From DASSFG01 sp035550375 (GTDB taxonomy: Bacteria; Planctomycetota; Planctomycetia; Pirellulales; JAICIG01): DNA of 64,000 bases. How positions within the stretch are numbered: position 1 is the stretch's first letter; each line of letters begins with the position of its first letter. The stretch is taken from positions 1 through 64,000 of the forward strand of contig DASZPH010000130.1 of the NCBI GenBank assembly GCA_035550375.1. The letters run 5' to 3'. The position numbers and the translations under genes were made by a program. Shown here one piece after another: positions 54,794-63,960 of the stretch. The notes beneath the pieces were generated by a model, which did not search any database, was not told the origin of the DNA, and saw nothing but the letters and a program-made list of their open reading frames with translations.

Positions 54794-56467
54794 ATGGAAG
54801 TCCGCCGCGATCTCTTGGCGCAGCTTTTAGAGCACTCCAAGCAGCTCTACAGCCTACCCGCCGTCGTGCTGGAGGTGCTCGATCTGACGAGCCACCCGCA
54901 GGTTGACACCGCGAAGCTGAAAGACTGCATCGAGTGCGACCCGGCGCTGACCAGCAAGGTGTTGCGGGTGGTGAACAGCTCGCTGTTCGGTCTCGGCCGC
55001 CGCGTGTCGGATCTCACCCAGGCCCTGGCCGTGCTGGGCACCAAGCCGCTCAAGATGCTGGTGCTCGGTTTCGGCCTGCCCGAACCACTTTTTGCGGGGC
55101 TGGCCCGCGACGTACTGAACCAATACTGGCGGCACACGCTCACGCGCGCGGTGGCCGCCCGCGATCTCAGCCAGCGCCTGTGGCACCTGCCGGGGGACGA
55201 GTTGTTTGTCGCAGGACTGCTCGCCGACCTGGGACGCCTGGTGCTGATTCAAGGTTTGGGTCGGCCCTACGTGGAGATGCTCCGTAAGGCCGATTGGCCG
55301 CGCGAGGACGTGCGGGCGCTGGAGCGCCGCTTGATCGGCTTCGACCACGTGCAGCTTACCGCGGGGTTGATCCGGCAATGGGGGCTGCCCGACACGCTGG
55401 TCGCGGCCGTGCAGTTGCCCGACACGCTGGCCGACGAAGCCAGGCCCGACGTCAAGGTTCTCTATCTGGCCGAGAAAATTGCCGAGTTGCTGGCCGACGA
55501 CCGGCCGACGGCCCTGGCCGATCTGCTCAAGGCGGCCGGCGCGGTCCACCGCTTTTCGGAAGGCCAGCTTACGGCCGTTACCAGCTCGCTCGAAGAACGA
55601 GTGAGGCAACTCGCCGACGTGCTCTCGCTCGATCTGCCCCTCGACATGCCCTACAGCGAGGTGCTGGCCCGCGCCTACTCCCAGTTGTCGGCCGTGGCGT
55701 CTTCCGCCGCTGGCGAATTGATGCGGTGCCAGCAAGTGGCCGACCGTCTGAGCGATTTTGCCGACCGGGACGAAGCGCGCAACCTGTCGGCCGCAGCGGC
55801 GAAGTTTCACGTGGGACACGAGCCCTGCGTCGCCGCCCCGGCGGGGAACATCCCACGCGCGGTTGGGCAGACGATCGCCGTGCCGCCCAACACGTTGCCA
55901 GACACCGCCGCCAGGCGTACGACGCGTGCCGCGTCGCCCGCTTCGCAACCGGCGACGACGAAGGCACCCCGGCTCATGCTTCCCGTCGACCGCGCCTCCC
56001 GCGCGTCGGTCGCGCATCCCGCCCTGAGCGCTAAGATCATGGCGGCCGCCGCTTTGTGCCGTCAAAAGAGGCAAGAATTGAGCCTGCTGCTGGTTGAGGT
56101 CGATTCCTTCGAGCAGATTGTCGGGCTACGGGGCGCTGCCGAGGCGGAGCGGGTGCGAGAAGCGCTCTTTGAGAGCTGCCGTATGACCGACGCCATTGGG
56201 CAATCGCCTTTGGAGCTAACCGACGCCCGCTTTGCCGTGGTGCTGGTCGGTTACGATCGGACGGCCGCGGCGGACGCCGGGCATCTCCTCCTGCGTCAAG
56301 CGCGCAGCTCGCCCGGCGGGCCGGTCACGCTGAGCATCGGTGCCTCGACCGTCGCCGTGCCGGCCAAGAATTTTGATCCCGTCGAGCTGACGCAGAGCGC
56401 GGAGCGCTGCCTTCGCGCCTCGCAGTTGTCGGGGGGCAATTGCTTCAAGAGCATCGAAGCGTACTGA
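54794..56467 (+). CDS. HDOD-domain protein with a degenerate GGDEF-like C-terminus
   Basis: The protein has 557 residues from ATG 54794 (MEVRRDLLAQLLE). The HDOD domain (about 15-205) has SLPAVVLEVLDLTSHPQVD, VLRVVNSSLFGL and HTLTRAVAARDL. As usual, it lacks the metal-binding HD pair and works as a signalling output module in regulation and motility. A helical middle and a Pro/Ala/Thr-rich linker (about 340-410) lead to a C-terminal domain (about 415-550) shaped like a diguanylate cyclase. There the GGDEF signature reads TDARF, so it should be inactive as a cyclase and may bind c-di-GMP or another ligand. Cytoplasmic; partners unknown. Confidence 0.85.
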   Translation: MEVRRDLLAQLLEHSKQLYSLPAVVLEVLDLTSHPQVDTAKLKDCIECDPALTSKVLRVVNSSLFGLGRRVSDLTQALAVLGTKPLKMLVLGFGLPEPLFAGLARDVLNQYWRHTLTRAVAARDLSQRLWHLPGDELFVAGLLADLGRLVLIQGLGRPYVEMLRKADWPREDVRALERRLIGFDHVQLTAGLIRQWGLPDTLVAAVQLPDTLADEARPDVKVLYLAEKIAELLADDRPTALADLLKAAGAVHRFSEGQLTAVTSSLEERVRQLADVLSLDLPLDMPYSEVLARAYSQLSAVASSAAGELMRCQQVADRLSDFADRDEARNLSAAAAKFHVGHEPCVAAPAGNIPRAVGQTIAVPPNTLPDTAARRTTRAASPASQPATTKAPRLMLPVDRASRASVAHPALSAKIMAAAALCRQKRQELSLLLVEVDSFEQIVGLRGAAEAERVREALFESCRMTDAIGQSPLELTDARFAVVLVGYDRTAAADAGHLLLRQARSSPGGPVTLSIGASTVAVPAKNFDPVELTQSAERCLRASQLSGGNCFKSIEAY

Positions 56468-56479
56468 AGCGACGCATCA

Positions 56480-56572
56480 CGAACCCGAAGCGTCAGAGCG
56501 TCAGCGAAGGGTGCGACCTACACTTCCCTCGCATGCGTTTCCGGTTCGTGTGCGCCGCGGACTAAGCCGGGG
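56480..56572. repeat. dispersed palindromic repeat, copy 3 (shortened)
   Basis: ACGAACCCGAAGCGTCA and the inverted CGTTTCCGGTTCGTG form the core arms. The right flank GTGCGCCGCGGACTAAGCCGG is a decayed version of the flank in the other two copies. It again lies between convergent genes (HDOD on plus, Gfo/Idh on minus). Confidence 0.65.
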
Positions 56573-56596
56573 TAAACGACGTGGCCTGGCGGGGGG

Positions 56597-58273
56597 CTAA
56601 ACCGCCACCTCGGGCTTGTCTCCCTCGGGCGTCTCGTCGCTCTCGATCTTGAACCACTCGTCCTTGAACGCGATCTGCTGTCGGTTGCGAATCGCCAGGT
56701 TGGTGGTGAGCGCGATCACGGCGTCGGCCATCGCCACCTCCGGGTGGCACTTGGGCTTGTTCTGCTCGAAGTCGAAATTCCGCAGACACCAGGCGAAGTG
56801 CTCCATCTCCTCGGTGTAGCCGCGGCTCACGGGACCCGCTTCCAGCGCCTTTTTGCCCAGGGCCGCGGCCGGGGCCGCGCCGCTCTCGCTGGTCGACATC
56901 ACGGGCTTGTCTCCCTTTCCTTTGGCCACCTTGATGTGGGTGGAGGTGCCCGTGTTGGGATAGAGCATCACTTCCTTCTCCACCTCCAGGACAAGCGTCC
57001 CTTCGGTTCCCATCACCACCTCGCCGTAACCGCCGAAGCCGTTGCCGTTGATCGACGAATAAGTGACGGCGATCTTCTTGTTCGGATCCGACTCGTAGTC
57101 GGGGCCGGGATACTCGTAAATGCAGTAGACGTGGTCCTCGCATTCGCGGTTCAACTCGTAGAGGTGGCGCCCGCCCACGGCGCTCACGCTCAGCGGCTTG
57201 GCCTTCTGCACGTGCCCGTTGGCGTCGGGCTTGCGCACGGCCGTGCAGAAGATGCCCGAGGCGTCGAGCTGGTGGCTGCCCAACTCGGCCATCAAGCCGC
57301 CGCCAGTACGCTGCCACAGCCGCCAGCGAATCAGCTCTTCCAGGGGAGAAACGTCGTAAGAAAGCGACCCCTGCGTGAGGGTCTTCGCCTGGTAGCCGTA
57401 CTTGGCGGCGTCGACCTTGTCTTTGTCGAGCAGGCGGTACTCCAGGTCGCGAATCTGCATGCTCACGGCCTCGATGCGGGCGTTGTCTTTCTTCTGCGCC
57501 GCGTCTTCCAGTTTCTTCCGCATGCCGGCCAATTCCTTTTCGAGCGCCTCGTCGGGCAGCTTGGCGTACCAGCTATCCTTGGTCCGGTGCCACTGGGCCC
57601 GGATGGAGTGCAGCGTGCCGAGCAGACCCTGCTTGATCATGTCGACGGCGTTGTCGTAAAGAATGCTGTAGTGCCGCTGGTGGCCGGTGGCCAGGTGTTT
57701 CTTGAGCTGGTTGGCCACGCGGGCCATCGTCTTGCAGCGGGCCACGCTGTAGCCCATCAACTTCTCGGTGAGCACGTGCTTGCCGGCCTTCATCGCTTCG
57801 ATCGCCACCACGTCGTGCAGGTGCAACGGAAGGGCGATGACCACGGCCTCAATGTCCGGATCCTTGAGCAGATCGTGATAGTCGTCGCCGTAGACCTTCA
57901 CGTGCTTGCGGGCTTCGTCTTCGGTTTTCCAGCCGTACTTGGCCATCAAGCCGGGTCGGGCGGCCAGCGCCGTCGGGTCGCCGTGAAAGGCGCGATGGAC
58001 GTTGTAGGGGCGGATGTCGGCGATGGCGATGACGTTCAGGTAGTCGGGGGTGTGGGCTCCCAGCAGCACGCTCCCTTCGTCGCCGGTGCCGATCACGCCG
58101 ATCCGCACCGGGTTTTCGACCTTTTTGTAACCGTAATAAAACGCGCCGAGGCCGGCCCCCGACACGACGCCGGCGGCTACCGCACCTTCGAGGAACTCGC
58201 GTCGCGTCACGCCGATGGCCGAGTGAAAATTCGACTTGCCGACGGCCTTCTCTTCTGGGGTAAGGTCCATCAT
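56597..58273 (-). CDS. Tat-exported Gfo/Idh/MocA-family oxidoreductase
   Basis: The 558-residue protein has a Tat signal VTRREFLEGAVAAGVVSG (about 22-40). A Rossmann domain follows with VRIGVIGTGDEGSVLLG (about 56-72) and the family motif EKLMGYSVARCKTM, a variant of EKP. The C-terminal domain has GSHQLDASGIFCTA. A charged coiled-coil insertion of about 60 residues (about 250-310, ELAGMRKKLEDAAQKK) separates the two halves. Gfo/Idh enzymes use NAD(P) on sugars and related substrates. Exported versions are abundant in planctomycetes, and the tightly bound cofactor would be loaded before Tat export. Substrate unknown. The start may be the first or second of two adjacent ATGs. Confidence 0.88.
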   Translation of the reverse strand: MMDLTPEEKAVGKSNFHSAIGVTRREFLEGAVAAGVVSGAGLGAFYYGYKKVENPVRIGVIGTGDEGSVLLGAHTPDYLNVIAIADIRPYNVHRAFHGDPTALAARPGLMAKYGWKTEDEARKHVKVYGDDYHDLLKDPDIEAVVIALPLHLHDVVAIEAMKAGKHVLTEKLMGYSVARCKTMARVANQLKKHLATGHQRHYSILYDNAVDMIKQGLLGTLHSIRAQWHRTKDSWYAKLPDEALEKELAGMRKKLEDAAQKKDNARIEAVSMQIRDLEYRLLDKDKVDAAKYGYQAKTLTQGSLSYDVSPLEELIRWRLWQRTGGGLMAELGSHQLDASGIFCTAVRKPDANGHVQKAKPLSVSAVGGRHLYELNRECEDHVYCIYEYPGPDYESDPNKKIAVTYSSINGNGFGGYGEVVMGTEGTLVLEVEKEVMLYPNTGTSTHIKVAKGKGDKPVMSTSESGAAPAAALGKKALEAGPVSRGYTEEMEHFAWCLRNFDFEQNKPKCHPEVAMADAVIALTTNLAIRNRQQIAFKDEWFKIESDETPEGDKPEVAV

Positions 58274-58345
58274 GGGTTCACCTCTTGACTACGCTGGTTT
58301 GGCTGCGCTGATTTTGCCGCGATCTGACTGACGCCGAACGTTTGC

Positions 58346-59392
58346 CTAGCCGCGGCCGTTTTTAACCGTTTCCTTCCGGCCGAACAGGGGCCGGATGAAG
58401 CAATAGTGGATAAAGAAATCGAGCCCGCCCCAGCGGCCGACGCGCGTCGTGGCCAGGGCGAACATCGCCATCATCATCACGAATTCTTTGTTGACGAACA
58501 GCGAATGGCCGACCGACGGGTGCGGCGAGGGATAGAGGCCCGGCCAGTCGGGTTGCGCCAGAACGATGGACAACAAAAACGAGGCGCCGGTGAAGCTCGC
58601 CAGCCGCGTGAAGAGCCCGGCCAGCAGGCAAACGCCGATCGCCGTTACCCCGTAGCTGACGAGGTAATCGACCTGATCGATCTGCGAAAGTGGTCCGGAA
58701 AGCTGCTCCTTTGTGTTGCCGCCGCGGATCCGCTGATCGTCGTCGAGCAAGTTTTCGAGATCTTGCTGGAAAGCAGCAAAATACCCGTTAAGCTCCCTCA
58801 ACCAACCTTTGAGCTGGCTTTGCAACTCGGTCTGCTTGTCCCACACGCGCTTCTGCTGGAAAGGGGGAAACGACCAGGTCTTGCTGGGTTCGGGTAAGGG
58901 CGGACGCGCGCCGTCGGGCGCCGCAGGGGCGGGGGGCTGGCCCGGCGCGACCTGAAACGCGCCGGCTGGCGAATCCTTGGCGGCCGCCAACCGGTCCAGG
59001 TCATGCAGGTAGGTGTCGATGTCTTTTTCGTTCTCTTCCAAGAACGCTTCGGTTTGCTCCTTGCGTGCGGCGGCCATCTGTTTGGCCGCTGCCATCTGCT
59101 CCGGGCCCAGCCTGTAGTTTTTGTCGAAGTCCTGCAGATAGTCGTCGAACCGCTTCAAGAGCTCGCCGCGGTTTTGTTGGGCCAGCTTGATGCGGCCATC
59201 CCAGTCGCCGAGGAGCGAGCGATAAATGTCGCCTAGCGGCCCCTTGGCCTGGCTGAGAAAGGCGGCGGACGAAAACTGCGGATCTTCAAGCTTGACCAAC
59301 CCCTGGTAGCAAAAATGCCAGCCGATGGTCAGTCGCAGCAGGACCAGAGCGATCACGCTTGCCAGGCTGATTTGAAACGGGTGACGCTTCAG
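58346..59392 (-). CDS. DoxX-like membrane protein with a large helical insertion; probable CTG start
   Basis: The frame is open far upstream, but the family-like N-terminus LKRHPFQISLASVIALVLLR begins at a CTG (59392-59390). A perfect AGGAGGT ribosome-binding site lies at 59405-59399. No ATG, GTG or TTG is available there, and the next GTG would cut into TM1. From the CTG the protein has 348 residues. It has TM1 (about 8-28), a helical/charged insertion of about 180 residues and then TM segments near 225-330. The last segments (VSYGVTAIGVCLLAGLFTR, FVMMMAMFALATTRVGR) resemble DoxX/TQO-small-subunit proteins. Its place 72 bp upstream of the Gfo/Idh gene on the same strand suggests co-transcription. 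Confidence 0.75.
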   Translation of the reverse strand: MKRHPFQISLASVIALVLLRLTIGWHFCYQGLVKLEDPQFSSAAFLSQAKGPLGDIYRSLLGDWDGRIKLAQQNRGELLKRFDDYLQDFDKNYRLGPEQMAAAKQMAAARKEQTEAFLEENEKDIDTYLHDLDRLAAAKDSPAGAFQVAPGQPPAPAAPDGARPPLPEPSKTWSFPPFQQKRVWDKQTELQSQLKGWLRELNGYFAAFQQDLENLLDDDQRIRGGNTKEQLSGPLSQIDQVDYLVSYGVTAIGVCLLAGLFTRLASFTGASFLLSIVLAQPDWPGLYPSPHPSVGHSLFVNKEFVMMMAMFALATTRVGRWGGLDFFIHYCFIRPLFGRKETVKNGRG

Positions 59393-59609
59393 GGGAAGAC
59401 CTCCTGAGCAAGGGCTGGCCGCCGCCGATCCAAGGTGTCTTCGGCCGCCGTATCGGTGCAGGGGAGAAACCACCCATTGTAATCGTTTCACCCCGCCTTG
59501 CCACTGGTCGATCCGATGAACTCGACCTGAGGCGGCTTCCGCGCCTCTCCCGAAAACCCGGCATCGTGCTGCGGGCGTCGCGCCTGCTCGCCGGTTGCTG
59601 GATGGGCTT

Positions 59610-60389
59610 TTAGGTGAACTCGCCTGCGGGCGCCGGGAGCTTCTTTCCGTTCGGAGCCTGGTTCGAGGCGGGGGGCTGCGGCTTGACGGACGGCTCGGCG
59701 GCATTCGGGGCCGGGTCTGGCGACCGGGGCGCACCGCCGGCAACCTGCGGGATCGGAACGAAGACCACCATGGTTTCCGGCAGCGCTTGTTCCAGATCCT
59801 TCTTGGCGGGCCCGCTGAAGTGGTTGCCGACCACGCAGAGCATGGTGAGCTTCGACATCCGTTTCAGGTGCGCGAGGCCCTGATCGGAGATCCGCTCGCC
59901 CCCTACCACCAGCACGCGAATATTGTCCAGGCCCGTGAGGTGCGACAGGCCGGCGTCGGTGACGTCGGTCTGGCTGATGTCGAGCGTCTCAAGCTCCTTC
60001 AGACGACCGACGGCGGCCAGCGCCGCGTCGCCGGTGCGGGTTCGCCAGACGCCCAGCGACTGAAGGTGTTTCAGTTTCGCGAGTTTCTTTACGCTTTCGT
60101 CCGTGATGCCCGTGGCACCCAGGTTGATGCTGACGATGTGCGAGAAGTATCGTTCTCCCAGGACGGACTTAACCCATTCAGGTGGGCCGTAAGGCGGGGC
60201 ATCGCGAAAATCGGTGTCGAGCGCGAAGCGGCCCCCCTGCTCGGCGATCGACTGCATGAGGGCTTGCTGCTCGTCCACGTGTCGAACGAGCGTCGCACGC
60301 CACCCAAGAAAAGCGACCACGGCCACGCACGGGGTCACGAATCCGACCAGCAGAGATCGCTCTCCTGCCACACGGGTCGAGCAGTCCAT
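59610..60389 (-). CDS. membrane-anchored LRR protein
   Basis: The 259-residue protein starts at an ATG with a G-rich site upstream. One membrane anchor (about 11-28) is followed by a short linker. About five leucine-rich repeats follow (INLGATGITDESVKKLAKL, LDISQTDVTDAGLSHL), ending near residue 205. A Pro/Ala-rich C-terminal tail follows. It is the same general type as the LRR proteins at 14-29 kb but with fewer, more diverged repeats. Probably a protein-binding module on the outer face; no enzyme motif. Confidence 0.8.
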   Translation of the reverse strand: MDCSTRVAGERSLLVGFVTPCVAVVAFLGWRATLVRHVDEQQALMQSIAEQGGRFALDTDFRDAPPYGPPEWVKSVLGERYFSHIVSINLGATGITDESVKKLAKLKHLQSLGVWRTRTGDAALAAVGRLKELETLDISQTDVTDAGLSHLTGLDNIRVLVVGGERISDQGLAHLKRMSKLTMLCVVGNHFSGPAKKDLEQALPETMVVFVPIPQVAGGAPRSPDPAPNAAEPSVKPQPPASNQAPNGKKLPAPAGEFT

Positions 60390-60685
60390 CGCACACCCCC
60401 AGGAATGTTAGGGAATGATTAGGAGTACGTTAATTTAGTGTAAGCGCCTCTCGATTCGCGGGCAAGAGCAATTCTCTTGCCGAACTTCAGCCAATCACGC
60501 CTGAAGGCAGAGCTTGATCGTTCCGCTTGGTGATTAAAGCGAGTCTTGGAGCGCACTTAGCGGCTCTTACCACCTGCAGAAAGCTTGCCAAAGCAGCGCT
60601 TGAGTCATTGGCATTTCCTGCTAAGTTAATTGGCTTGAAGAGGTGGCCGTCGCCCGGCCGGTTTGGGCGCACATGACGGCGTGTG

Positions 60686-60759
60686 GTGGCTGTAGCTCAG
60701 TCGGTTAGAGCACCAGATTGTGGATCTGGGGGTCGTGGGTTCGAGTCCCATCAGCCACC
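60686..60759 (+). tRNA. tRNA-His (anticodon GTG)
   Basis: The cloverleaf has acceptor stem GTGGCTG/CAGCCAC and D-arm GCTC...GAGC. The anticodon stem CCAGA/TCTGG encloses loop TTGTGGA (anticodon GTG), and the T-arm is GTGGG TTCGAGT CCCAT. Base 60685 is G, opposite C73, the G-1 expected of histidine tRNA. CCA is not encoded. The 296 bp before it hold no supported gene. Confidence 0.96.
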
Positions 60760-60928
60760 CTTGGCTCTTTGCCGGTGAAAACCCGCGTTTCTCGCGGATT
60801 TTTTGATGGTGATACCGATTCGACTCCGGCCCAACGCGGCCGATGGTCGCTTCTGTTGTCCACCCCGAACCAGCGGCGTAAACTGGCGGTTCGACGCACG
60901 CTGAATCGTCTCCCCACCGGCCAACCTC

Positions 60929-62362
60929 ATGCGGCCACATCGAATCGACCGCCGACGCCCCACCGCGGTTCCGCAGCGCTTCTGCGGTGGGCCGGTTTCG
61001 CGTCGAGACCTGCTTCGGGTGGGCTCGCTTGGCCTGATGGGCGTCACGCTGCCGCGGCTGCTGCAGGCCGAGGACGCACGCCGAACCGCCGGAACCTCCG
61101 ACCACGCGCCGAGGGCCGACGCATGCGTCGTCATCTTCCTCAACGGCGGCCCAAGCCACCTCGACATGTGGGACATGAAGCCCGAGGCCCCGGAGGGAAT
61201 TCGCGGCGAGTTTCAACCGATCGCCACGAGCGTCCCGGGGGTGCAGGTGAGCGAGCACCTGCCGCGGCTGGCCACCGTCATGCACCACTTCTCGCTCGTG
61301 CGCTCGATGCACCACAGCGTCAACAACGCCCACGCTCTGGCGGTTTACACGAGCCTGACCGGCCACGATCGGGGAGACGGCAACGTAGCGGTCGGGGCCG
61401 CGGGCATCGACTATCCCTCGATCGGCTCGACTCTCGCCGCCCTGCGCCCACCCGCGGCCGCCACCGTGGCCAACGTGTCGCTTCCGTACATCACCAAGGA
61501 AGGGGCCGGCGGCCCGCCTCAGCCCGGCTTTTTCGGCGGCATGCTCGGCAAAGCCTACGATCCGCTGTTCGTGCTCAACGATCCCAACGCGGCCAACTTC
61601 TCGGTGCCCGAGTTGACGTTGCTCGGCGAGGTGCCGGTCGAACGTCTGTCGGGCCGGCGAGGGCTGAGCCGGCAACTCGAGGTGGCGGGCGGCCAACGTG
61701 AGGAAACTGGGCCCGGCGACGCCGCCGTCCGCACCATGGATCGCTTTCAACAGCGGGCCTTCGAGCTGTTGACCTCGGCCGCCACGCAACGGGCGTTCCG
61801 CATCGGCGAAGAGCCGGACCCAGTGCGCGATCGCTACGGACGAAATATCTACGGTCAAAGCGTCCTGCTCGCCCGGCGGATGATCGAAGCCGGGACGCGC
61901 GTGGTGACCATTTCCTGGGCGCCCGACGCCAACGCCACGTGGGACACGCACGGGGGCAACTTTGCCAGGCTTAAATCGACCCTCCTGCCGCAGTTCGACG
62001 CGGCCTGCGCCAGCCTGGTGGAAGACCTGGCCCAGCGAGGACTGCTGGACCGAACGCTGGTGGCCGTTCTGGGCGATTTCGGACGGACGCCCAAGGTCAA
62101 CGCCAACCAGGGGGGCCGCGACCACTGGAACTACTGTTACAGCCTCATGCTGGGCGGAGGGGGCATTCGCGGGGGCTACGTGTACGGAGCGAGCGACCGC
62201 ATCGGCGCCTTCCCCGCACGAGACGCGCTCGTTCCCGGCGACATCATCGCCACGATCTACCACCAGCTCGGTCTGTCGGCCGATCGTTGGATTGACGACT
62301 CGCTCGGCCGACCGCACCGGTTAGTGGCGGCAGGGAACGTGGTGCCTGACCTGCTCACCTGA
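60929..62362 (+). CDS. Tat-exported DUF1501 protein
   Basis: The 477-residue protein starts at ATG 60929. The Tat motif VSRRDLLRVGSLGLMG lies at about 23-38, after a basic N-terminus. DUF1501 landmarks are FLNGGPSHLDMWD, LLARRMIEAGTRVV, WDTHGGN and LGDFGRTPKVN. Sequence resembles the DUF1501 protein at 1676 more than the one at 12393. Here the gene stands without a DUF1549/DUF1553 partner. It is flanked by tRNA-His upstream and a convergent membrane-protein gene downstream. Function unknown. Confidence 0.9.
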   Translation: MRPHRIDRRRPTAVPQRFCGGPVSRRDLLRVGSLGLMGVTLPRLLQAEDARRTAGTSDHAPRADACVVIFLNGGPSHLDMWDMKPEAPEGIRGEFQPIATSVPGVQVSEHLPRLATVMHHFSLVRSMHHSVNNAHALAVYTSLTGHDRGDGNVAVGAAGIDYPSIGSTLAALRPPAAATVANVSLPYITKEGAGGPPQPGFFGGMLGKAYDPLFVLNDPNAANFSVPELTLLGEVPVERLSGRRGLSRQLEVAGGQREETGPGDAAVRTMDRFQQRAFELLTSAATQRAFRIGEEPDPVRDRYGRNIYGQSVLLARRMIEAGTRVVTISWAPDANATWDTHGGNFARLKSTLLPQFDAACASLVEDLAQRGLLDRTLVAVLGDFGRTPKVNANQGGRDHWNYCYSLMLGGGGIRGGYVYGASDRIGAFPARDALVPGDIIATIYHQLGLSADRWIDDSLGRPHRLVAAGNVVPDLLT

Positions 62363-62406
62363 GCGATGCCCAGAGCGGAACGGCAGAAATCCCGCGAATC
62401 GGCGGC

Positions 62407-62979
62407 TCACGCCGCTCCGACGGGTTGCCGGGCGACGGCCTTCTTGACCGTGGTGTGAGCGCGCTGAGCCTTGAGGCAGGTCTGGCAAAACGTCTCGGGC
62501 CGCGGAACGCCCGACAAGCGAAACGTCTCGACCGTTCCCTTACGAAACACGAGCTCGCCCGCCGGATACCACTCCTGGCCGGGTAAGACGACCACGTCGA
62601 CGGAGTCGAAATTGTCGAGCAAGACGGAGGCTTCTTCTTCTCCGGAAAGCCGCTCGATGATCAGCCGGCGGTTCGTCAGCCGATAACGCCGCGCCCAGGA
62701 GTTCGAGACGTAGACGCGCGGAATCGGACCCCATTTCGGTATAAAGATCAGGCAAGGCAGCAACGTGAGGAAGAAGATCGGCAGCACGAAGGGTATCGAG
62801 AGCAGCGCGATGATCCGCCCCACGGTGACGGGAATGCCGAACAGGGTGAACCCGCTGCGGTTGCCGTACAGCCGGCCCAAAAACTTGCCCCCCTCCAGTG
62901 CCGCCAGGGAGGGCCAGACAGTCATGATCGTGACTTCGCCCTCTTCAGGCGGCATGACTCCCGCGATCGCTTGCTTCAT
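62407..62979 (-). CDS. membrane protein with a PH-like (bPH2) domain
   Basis: The protein has 190 residues from the ATG at 62979 (MKQAIAGVMPPEEGE); the open frame upstream is not conserved in character. Two membrane segments lie near 52-95 (VTVGRIIALLSIPFVLPIFF). A beta-rich domain follows (RYRLTNRRLIIERLSGEE, LLDNFDSVDVVVLPGQ), like bacterial PH domains of the YdbS/bPH2 type. C-terminal CQTCLKAQ carries a Cys pair. Function unknown. It is divergent from the gene at 63189 and convergent with the DUF1501 gene. Confidence 0.75.
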   Translation of the reverse strand: MKQAIAGVMPPEEGEVTIMTVWPSLAALEGGKFLGRLYGNRSGFTLFGIPVTVGRIIALLSIPFVLPIFFLTLLPCLIFIPKWGPIPRVYVSNSWARRYRLTNRRLIIERLSGEEEASVLLDNFDSVDVVVLPGQEWYPAGELVFRKGTVETFRLSGVPRPETFCQTCLKAQRAHTTVKKAVARQPVGAA

Positions 62980-63188
62980 CGACTTCGCCTGACTCGGTGG
63001 CTTTTGATACGTACTGGGAAAAGTATCAGAGATATTCGGCGAAATCCAGGGGGCGAACGGGCATCGACGTCGTTTACCGGCGGTGGCCAAGGGGTAGCCC
63101 GCCACTTTTCCCGTTGCCGCCGGCCGGGTTAACATGAAGAGGCGGGGGAAAACGATCGACCCGCCGAACCCGATGCTCCACCGCGCTC

Positions 63189-63959
63189 ATGGCGAACGAC
63201 GAACTCGACGACGATCTTGGCCTGCCCGCCACCGCCGCACCGGGCGTAAGAGACAAGCTCGCCCAGCAGGCCGCCACCTCCCGCCCCTGGCTCGATCGGG
63301 CCTTGCTTAACCTCCGCGTGTGGTTTCCCTTTCTTCGCACGCCCGACATGCGAGTTCGGCAGGTAAAGTACCGCTCCAGCGACGCCCGCAGCGGCATGTC
63401 GTGGAAAGTTGGCCTGCCGCAGCAGTGTTACGCCTGCGGAGCGACCGAAGGCCTGACCCGCAAAAAGTTCTCCAACGAGATCCGCGTCTTCGAGGCGCCT
63501 TCGACGATTCTGGGGGGCACTCTGGGCGCTGCCTCGCTCTTCTTGCTCTGCGGCGTCCTCTTCTTCTGGTGGTCGTTTCTGGTCCTTGGCTTGTTGACCC
63601 TGGTCCTGGGCTGCGCCTATCAGTTCGTCAAGAGCTGGACGGAGCGGGTGACGATTACCATCTGGAGCTGCCCGGAACACCTCGAAGAGCTGACGCCGCC
63701 AGAGGCGGTGAGCCATGACGAAGACCTCTACGTCTACCTGCCGCACGAGTCGCTGGCCGAGCCGGCGCGGGCGGAGTTAATTGCCTCGCGGAAAAAAGAG
63801 CAAAAGTCGCGGCCCTCCGGCGCATCGCCAGACGAGTCGCCGCAGCCGCAAGCCGAGCCCTCACCCGATCACGGGGCTGGGCCGCCTCCGGCGCGGCCGA
63901 TCGCCGCCCGCACCGAGCTGCCGCCTTTGAAGCTGGCGGGCGACGAAGAGGAAGCATGA
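63189..63959 (+). CDS. membrane protein with a CxxC motif, unknown function
   Basis: The 256-residue protein starts at ATG 63189. An N-terminal soluble part of about 100 residues contains CYACG, a possible zinc-binding or redox pair. It is followed by two membrane segments (about 112-150, SLFLLCGVLFFWWSFLVLGL) and a C-terminal Pro/Glu/Ala-rich tail that looks disordered. No known domain. The divergent neighbour at 62407 also joins two membrane segments to a Cys pair, so the two may act together; that is a guess from position. Confidence 0.7.
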   Translation: MANDELDDDLGLPATAAPGVRDKLAQQAATSRPWLDRALLNLRVWFPFLRTPDMRVRQVKYRSSDARSGMSWKVGLPQQCYACGATEGLTRKKFSNEIRVFEAPSTILGGTLGAASLFLLCGVLFFWWSFLVLGLLTLVLGCAYQFVKSWTERVTITIWSCPEHLEELTPPEAVSHDEDLYVYLPHESLAEPARAELIASRKKEQKSRPSGASPDESPQPQAEPSPDHGAGPPPARPIAARTELPPLKLAGDEEEA

Positions 63960-63960
63960 A

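Noticed and set aside
56744..58288. 514-codon open frame on the plus strand
   Set aside because: Shadow of the Gfo/Idh gene; composition is typical of reverse-strand frames in GC-rich DNA.
60626..62317. 563-codon open frame on the minus strand
   Set aside because: It is antisense to the DUF1501 gene and runs through the tRNA-His gene; no domain motifs.
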